Source: Rhodobacterales bacterium 52_120_T64
GTDB taxonomy: Bacteria > Pseudomonadota > Alphaproteobacteria > Rhodobacterales > Rhodobacteraceae
Assembly (NCBI GenBank): GCA_002162875.1
Contig: MABA01000004.1
Location: forward strand, 558,001-622,000
Reading direction: 5' to 3'
DNA: 64,000 nt
Shown: one piece after another, positions 62,567 to 64,000 of the stretch
Position numbering within the stretch: position 1 is the stretch's first letter
Layout of the letters: the number at the start of each line of letters is the position of its first letter
The notes under the pieces: generated by a model
Databases searched by the model: none
Seen by the model: the letters and a program-made list of their open reading frames with translations, nothing else
Told to the model about the DNA's origin: nothing
Program-made: the position numbers and the translations under genes

Positions 62567-63694
62567 ATGACCCATCCCGTAAACAGCCTTGGCTTTGCCA
62601 AACCCGAAAGCGAAACCCGTGTGGTCGTCGCGATGTCCGGCGGTGTAGATAGCTCCGTTGTAGCTGCGAAATTGGCTCGCGAAGGCTATGACGTAGTTGG
62701 CGTAACACTTCAACTTTATGACCACGGTGCTGCCTTGGCAAAAAAAGGGGCATGTTGTGCAGGGCAGGATATCCACGATGCCCGCCGTGTGGCCGAGGAA
62801 ATGGGCTTTCCGCACTACGTTCTGGATTATGAAAACAAGTTCAAAGAATCCGTGATTGATGAATTTGCCGACGCTTATCTTGCCGGCGCGACCCCTGTTC
62901 CCTGCATTAGGTGCAATGAAAAAGTCAAATTTCGCGATCTGCTGGAAACAGCCAAGGATCTAGGCGCGGATTGTATGGCGACGGGACACTACATCCAGCG
63001 CTTCGAGGGTGATCAAGCCGAATTGCACATGGCCGCAGATCATACGCGTGATCAGAGCTATTTCCTATTTACCACAAAGCAGGATCAACTTGATTATCTG
63101 CGATTTCCGCTTGGGCATCTTACTTCTAAAGCTGAAACACGCGCATTGGCCGCCGAATTTGGGTTGGCCGTTGCGGACAAGCCCGACAGTCAGGATATCT
63201 GCTTCGTGCCAAACGGTTCTTATGCAGCCGTCATCGAAAAACTGCGCCCCGGTGCAGCGGACCCTGGCGATATTGTACACATGGACGGTGAGATTCTGGG
63301 CCAACACAAAGGCGTTATTTACTATACGATCGGACAGCGACGAGGTCTTGGTATTGGCGGGCGCGAGCCACTTTATGTGGTCAAGCTAGACCCAGACGCC
63401 AAACAGGTGATCGTTGGCCCGAAAGACGCGTTGGCAAAACATCGCTTTTCAATCAAAGAAATAAACTGGCTGGGCGACAAAGATTTCCAAACTGCGGCCG
63501 GAAATGGATGGGAAATGCGCGTCAAAGTACGTTCAACACGCCCCCCCAAATCCGCTCGAATTTTTCCGACTGGCCCGAACTGCGCCGAAGTTGAACTCGA
63601 AATCCCCGAGGAAGGCGTCTCCCCCGGTCAGGCCTGTGTATTTTACGGGTCCGACAATACGCGCATATTGGGTGGTGGTTGGATCGTCGCCTAA
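62567..63694 (+). CDS. mnmA: tRNA-specific 2-thiouridylase MnmA
   Basis: 375 residues. It puts sulfur on U34 of Lys, Glu and Gln tRNAs. PP-loop [15 protein letters not shown] (about 22-36), catalytic cysteines in VPCIRCNEK and DSQDICFVP, and the C-terminal beta-barrel with [12 protein letters not shown]. Divergent from sciP. Ribosome site AGGAG six bases upstream. Confidence 0.97.
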   Translation: MTHPVNSLGFAKPESETRVVVAMSGGVDSSVVAAKLAREGYDVVGVTLQLYDHGAALAKKGACCAGQDIHDARRVAEEMGFPHYVLDYENKFKESVIDEFADAYLAGATPVPCIRCNEKVKFRDLLETAKDLGADCMATGHYIQRFEGDQAELHMAADHTRDQSYFLFTTKQDQLDYLRFPLGHLTSKAETRALAAEFGLAVADKPDSQDICFVPNGSYAAVIEKLRPGAADPGDIVHMDGEILGQHKGVIYYTIGQRRGLGIGGREPLYVVKLDPDAKQVIVGPKDALAKHRFSIKEINWLGDKDFQTAAGNGWEMRVKVRSTRPPKSARIFPTGPNCAEVELEIPEEGVSPGQACVFYGSDNTRILGGGWIVA

Positions 63695-63713
63695 TATTTT
63701 CGGCCAACTCACC

Positions 63714-63742
63714 TTGACCCGTTAAAGTGTTCATAGTTTAAT
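63714..63742 (+). promoter_or_regulatory. Promoter of the secreted-protein gene
   Basis: TTGACC (63714-63719), exactly 17 bases, TTTAAT (63737-63742), about 35 bases before the ATG at 63778. Confidence 0.6.
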
Positions 63743-63764
63743 TTGCACAATCGTAATTGCGCAA
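63743..63764. promoter_or_regulatory. Operator-like palindrome at the transcription start
   Basis: TTGCACAAT (63743-63751) and ATTGCGCAA (63756-63764) form a 9-base inverted repeat with one mismatch and a 4-base centre, directly after the -10 and over the expected +1. Position suits a repressor. Confidence 0.45.
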
Positions 63765-63777
63765 AAGGGCTGGTCCT

Positions 63778-64000
63778 ATGAAAATCAAAAACTTAATCAC
63801 ATCTACCATTCTGGCAATCGGAGTGATGACCTCAGCAGCTAGCGCAGTTGAATGGGACACACTTTATTCCCGGGGCAATTGGCGCCTTGATCTGAATTAT
63901 TACGACAACGGTTCCCGTAGTTGCGAGAGCCGCTCCACTAATTCTCAAGATTACGTTTTCAGCTTATTCACGTGGGACGACGGCGACTACGTAGTTCGTT
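63778..64000 (+). CDS. Secreted protein, truncated by the window end
   Basis: The first 74 codons of a gene behind an AAAAGGG ribosome site. Signal peptide at residues 1-23 (IGVMTSAASA before VEW). The visible mature part is rich in Trp, Tyr, Asp and Ser with one Cys (GSRSCESRS). No family is recognisable from this fragment. Confidence 0.75.
   Translation, partial: MKIKNLITSTILAIGVMTSAASAVEWDTLYSRGNWRLDLNYYDNGSRSCESRSTNSQDYVFSLFTWDDGDYVVR

Overview
The window reads as a chromosomal segment of an alphaproteobacterium of the Rhodobacteraceae (Roseobacter-like). Evidence: the order nuoABCDEFGHIJKLMN-birA-coaX-rnj with two small membrane-protein genes inside the nuo operon, a neighbouring ctrA and sciP (DUF1153), Lrp/AsnC pairs, a Mg-type HemB, a GTTC-N7-GTTC LexA box, and DUF6456/DUF6477 genes typical of the family. 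Base composition looks moderate (roughly 50% GC by eye), low for many roseobacters. Nearly everything is core genome. No prophage, insertion sequence, CRISPR array or rRNA operon was seen.

Layout. 1-16408 (minus strand): complete respiratory complex I operon, followed without gaps by biotin ligase, type III pantothenate kinase and the start of RNase J. 16409-19341 (plus): a four-gene bufferin-type cluster, bufABCD: a Cys-rich secreted peptide precursor, a DUF692 (MNIO) oxidase, a DUF2063 partner and a DoxX membrane protein. It probably makes a modified copper-binding peptide. 19366-24063 (minus): secreted YbjN-like protein, two identical tRNA-Asp genes and a tRNA-Val, lon, tgt. 24200-26078 (plus): a tightly coupled sufT / membrane coiled-coil / A-type Fe-S carrier trio, then tpiA. 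26071-29195: DUF6456 regulator, DUF6477 protein and an MttB-family methyltransferase. 29343-35689: guaA, ABM-fold protein, EamA transporter, yqeY, carA and a membrane glycosyltransferase with a GspE-N-like domain. 35680-45125: FAH hydratase with GntR regulator, methyltransferase, HAD phosphatase, UbiH-like hydroxylase, two Lrp regulators divergent from ilvC, hemB, SYLF lipoprotein, lpdA. 45202-56739: DUF924, MFS transporter, queA, Bcp peroxiredoxin, M23 peptidase plus bactofilin, gyrA, trmFO, gluQ, hisI and a NifU/IscU-like scaffold. 56821-62446 (minus): a 40-residue membrane protein behind a LexA box, recG, ligA, ctrA, sciP. 62567-64000: mnmA and a truncated secreted protein.

Functional threads. 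(1) Energy and cofactor supply: complex I with Fe-S assembly genes elsewhere in the window. (2) Queuosine on tRNA: tgt, queA and gluQ occur with two tRNA-Asp(GUC) genes, whose wobble base the three enzymes act on in turn. (3) Cell cycle and SOS: ctrA and sciP share an upstream motif, and the LexA-controlled small membrane protein recalls SOS-induced division inhibitors. (4) Envelope: the bufferin cluster, M23-bactofilin pair and glycosyltransferase.

The strongest candidates for further attention are the bufferin cluster (16804-19316), the LexA-box small membrane protein with its own promoter and terminator (56702-57027), the coiled-coil protein coupled between sufT and sufA (24565-24963), and the paired motif near ctrA and sciP.
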